A stretch of DNA of 64,000 bases. It comes from Dipylidium caninum (lineage: Eukaryota > Platyhelminthes > Cestoda > Cyclophyllidea > Dipylidiidae). Every line of letters starts with the position of its first letter. Within the stretch, counting starts at the first letter, position 1. The stretch covers positions 868,001 to 932,000 of the forward strand of contig QEYB01001522.1 of assembly GCA_017562135.1 (NCBI GenBank), written 5' to 3'. The position numbers and the translations under genes are program-made. The notes beneath the pieces are model-generated. The model saw nothing but the letters and a program-made list of their open reading frames with translations. It was not told the DNA's origin and ran no database searches. Below, piece after piece: positions 61,619-64,000 of the stretch.

Positions 61619-62019
61619 ATGGAAAAACGTGGACCTCGCTTTAGAATTGTTGGCGGATTGATCCCGCGCCTAGAAAACAGAGAGGTATGTATACTGGCTA
61701 AGGTACTTTCTGTCGATCAATCTGGTCAAAGAATTGCCTTACAATGTGCCGATGGGGTTGAAGTCAAGTGTAACTTAGCGTCACCCCTGCAGGTAAATTG
61801 TGCTATTTGTTAAATATATTTTCTCATCAGATTTCGCCGGAATCCTGTATAATTGAGGTTCAAGGTTTCATCACACAGGCACACGAGATTCAGGCAACTG
61901 CTGAGCCTGTTATTTTTTCGCGAGACGCCAGCAACAGTTTCGATCTTGAGCGTTATGCATACGCCGTCAACTTGACTGTTACATTTGATGGCCTTTATAT
62001 GCAGTCACCGGAAGAGTGA
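61619..62019 (+). CDS. RPA3: Replication protein A 14-kDa subunit (RPA3)
   Basis: Two exons, 61619-61792 and 61831-62019, separated by a 38-nt intron (120 residues; human RPA3 is 121). The OB-fold pattern is present: RFRIVGGLIPRLENREVCI aligns with the [20 protein letters not shown] region. This is followed by SVDQSGQRIALQCADG, the IIEVQGFIT strand and a C-terminal helix (FDLERYAYAVNLT). RPA3 is the smallest subunit of the single-strand DNA-binding complex. The ATG is 91 nt after the COX17 stop and is preceded by TTCAGTTTTCAG, another acceptor-like site. Sequence identity is modest, so the call rests on length, fold pattern and key blocks. Confidence 0.78.
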
Positions 62020-64000
62020 TTTAGTGTGAACATTGGAAACCTTGAAACTCTATTTTCATAACTGGACCATTAAATAATATCTTTTTGTATACCAGTCGTT
62101 TACTTTTTAGCGTGATGCGTTTTGAGGATTATTTTCGACCTTGCAAAAACCGTTTAAATTATATTTGGTGATATAATAATTACTTAGAATGCCTTTTCAT
62201 TATTGCGACCTATTGAATTTAAGGTTTAAATGTCAATTTATGTAACTGGCGTTGGCCCCTTGTACAAGTATTGCATTAAACTGAGCCTGTTTTCGCCTAA
62301 CGCGGTGCACGCGTAGTAGTGACGGTATTGATTTGGTCTCCCCCAGGTGTGCGTCGGCGCCCTTCGTGCCTGCTTATGACGACATGCCGTTTGCAACTAA
62401 CGGTGAGCCCCAGCTTAAATGACCTAGTCGTCGCCATAGTCACCTCTTAGTGTTTTGTCCATGTTTTATTTATATCACTAAGTGTGTCCTTTGTATGGCA
62501 AGATACTCATGTAATAAGTAAGTTCACCTTACATTTTTACGGCCTCTTTCAGTCATTTTATCATTTCAAGCAACCAGTTTTTGCTAAACCTCTGTTACTA
62601 TTTAGTCGCTACATTTACTTAACTCTTAACGTCAAAAGGTGTATGACCTACCCAGTTCTAGTGGGCGAAATTGAGTTCTCAGCTTCACATACTTTGCCTC
62701 AATGGTCGCAGCATGATAATTGTGACGAAATGGGAAATTTTTTAAAGTAATGCTTACTATAAAATGTTTCCCGTTTGGTTATGGTTTACGTGACTTTATG
62801 AATAGACACTATCTGTGCGTTCTCCACATTTTCATGACTGATCCGATGTGTACTTAAGATTTTCCCACTAGGAAATCTCGTTTATCTATACTACACTTTT
62901 CCGGGAACGAAGTTAAAATGATTTTAATTATACTAAGGTGTTCGAAAATTGAGACTTGCATTTAATGGATTTTATTCTGGTAACTATAGTTTTGACGATT
63001 TTTTTCCTCTAAAATTCAACCATGCAGCCTTTTGTTCTCAATTCTTTTTTTAGTGGCTCGTGCTATTTCTCTATCGGTGGTTTGGGGGTAAGTCCTGATA
63101 TTAACAGTTTTCCAATCAATTATTGCCTGATATATAATCCCAATGACTAGATCTTTTCATCCTAAGCCTTCCGTAAACGTATTAAGAAAGGTACTTTTAC
63201 CATATACTCTTGTCTTTTATCATTTCGCACAAATCTCTTTAAATCATCGAGTAATAATCAGTAAACTTGATATGACTTGGGATGTAAACCAAAATAAAGG
63301 GGTAAAACACCACATGAATCTTTCTCACCGTATGCTCCCCACATAGCTTTGGTCTTGAAAACCTAGTTGCGAAATTTCCCCCACAGTGTAGGGAAGAAAA
63401 ACGGAATGGGACTTTGAAGACATTATTAGCAACATCGATTCTACTCCTTTGCTTGGTAACGTTATATGTAGTGTCGGTGGTTTAGTTTGCCCCCTTTTGA
63501 ATCATTGTCGTCATCTGTCCTATGTATGGGAAATTCCTACCTGTAGGCATTGCGCTGTTGTCCTATTTTCACTTTCCAACACTTTTTTAAGAATATATAG
63601 TTGCGCATTATTCAGTCATCATGAGTAGTAGCTGAGGACGGTAAATGTATAAGTAGGCTTACTGAGTCATTTTGATATTTTTTACTTACGTGGTGAATTG
63701 GTAAATGATAGGATGCCCAGTGCATTTTGGTTTACAAAGTTTATTTTAGAACGCAAAATAAAAAAAATACCCCTTAATGTTTCGTAGTTACTTATGCTCA
63801 TATGTACCATTTGACTAGTCCCCAGCTCTGCAACGTTTAAAATCAACGTAAGTGATAGCATTCTTATAGTTGTAAATAGTCTGTCCGTTCCCTTACTGTC
63901 ACTAATGAAGGTGGTCTCTTCACTTACCCACATGCAAGTTGTTCTTTTCATAAAGTAGGATTAAATCCAGGTAGGTACATTTTCACTCCTGCAGAACTCT
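62020..64000 (+). other. Possible partial gene with unresolved exons
   Basis: Exon-like pieces on the plus strand: 62347-62401 (between CCCCAG and GTGAGC, with MPFATN at its end), 62638-62736 (GEIEFSASHTLPQWSQHDN), 63057-63090 (between TTTTTTAG and GGGTAAGT) and 63394-63460 (WDFEDIISNIDSTPLLG). The plus strand is T-rich, as in introns of + strand genes nearby. I could not join these in phase or name a family. Confidence 0.25.

Noticed and set aside
62638..62736. Resemblance of EFSASHTL to the start of 6-pyruvoyl tetrahydropterin synthase
   Set aside because: The following CNN...GHGHNY zinc-binding block is not found downstream, so the match is too short.
1..64000. Prokaryotic features (operons with RBS, CRISPR, IS elements, rRNA, tRNA)
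   Set aside because: The gene structures are eukaryotic. No CRISPR-like spaced repeats, rRNA or intact tRNA genes were found by reading both strands.

Overview
Eukaryotic nuclear DNA, almost certainly from a flatworm (Platyhelminthes, probably a parasitic neodermatan such as a tapeworm or fluke). The basis is intron-split metazoan genes, many extremely short introns (28-47 nt), genes packed head to tail with acceptor-like AGs just before the start codon (as in flatworm spliced-leader operons), and an HMGB protein resembling schistosome HMGB as I remember it. The species is not identifiable from the window. I rebuilt gene models by hand from splice sites, reading phase and remembered family patterns; nothing was searched.

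Left part (1-16.5 kb): the end of an RG-rich protein; a very large cell-surface protein with many Ig-like domains (997-9206, +); a compact MKRN2OS-like gene (9373-10155, +); and a LIV-1 type ZIP zinc transporter on the minus strand (10785-16544, 5' end unresolved). Middle part (17-32 kb): weak unidentified exons; a four-exon SPRING/C12orf49 homologue (minus); a 1.38 kb segmental copy of the 3' end of the downstream slingshot gene; and a pentameric ligand-gated ion channel without the Cys-loop cysteines (24340-31744, minus).

Right part (33-64 kb): slingshot phosphatase (+), ING4/5 PHD protein (+) and SWI5 (+) follow one another. SWI5 meets COQ10 (minus) tail to tail. PGAP3 and the 16-exon exocyst subunit EXOC1/Sec3 continue on the minus strand. 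EXOC1 is divergent from HMGB (+) over a 378-bp gap. At 60.3-62.0 kb a tight run PLPBP - COX17 - RPA3 looks like an operon; its first gene carries seven introns of 28-47 nt. The last 2 kb holds only weak exon-like fragments.

Most genes are housekeeping genes: trafficking (EXOC1, PGAP3), mitochondria (COQ10, COX17), DNA and chromatin (SWI5, RPA3, ING, HMGB), actin (slingshot). The points of most interest are the near-minimal introns, the putative operon, the Cys-less channel with a GC-AG intron, the SPRING gene in a lineage thought to lack sterol synthesis, the unidentified Ig-rich surface protein and the 18.5-kb-spaced direct duplication.
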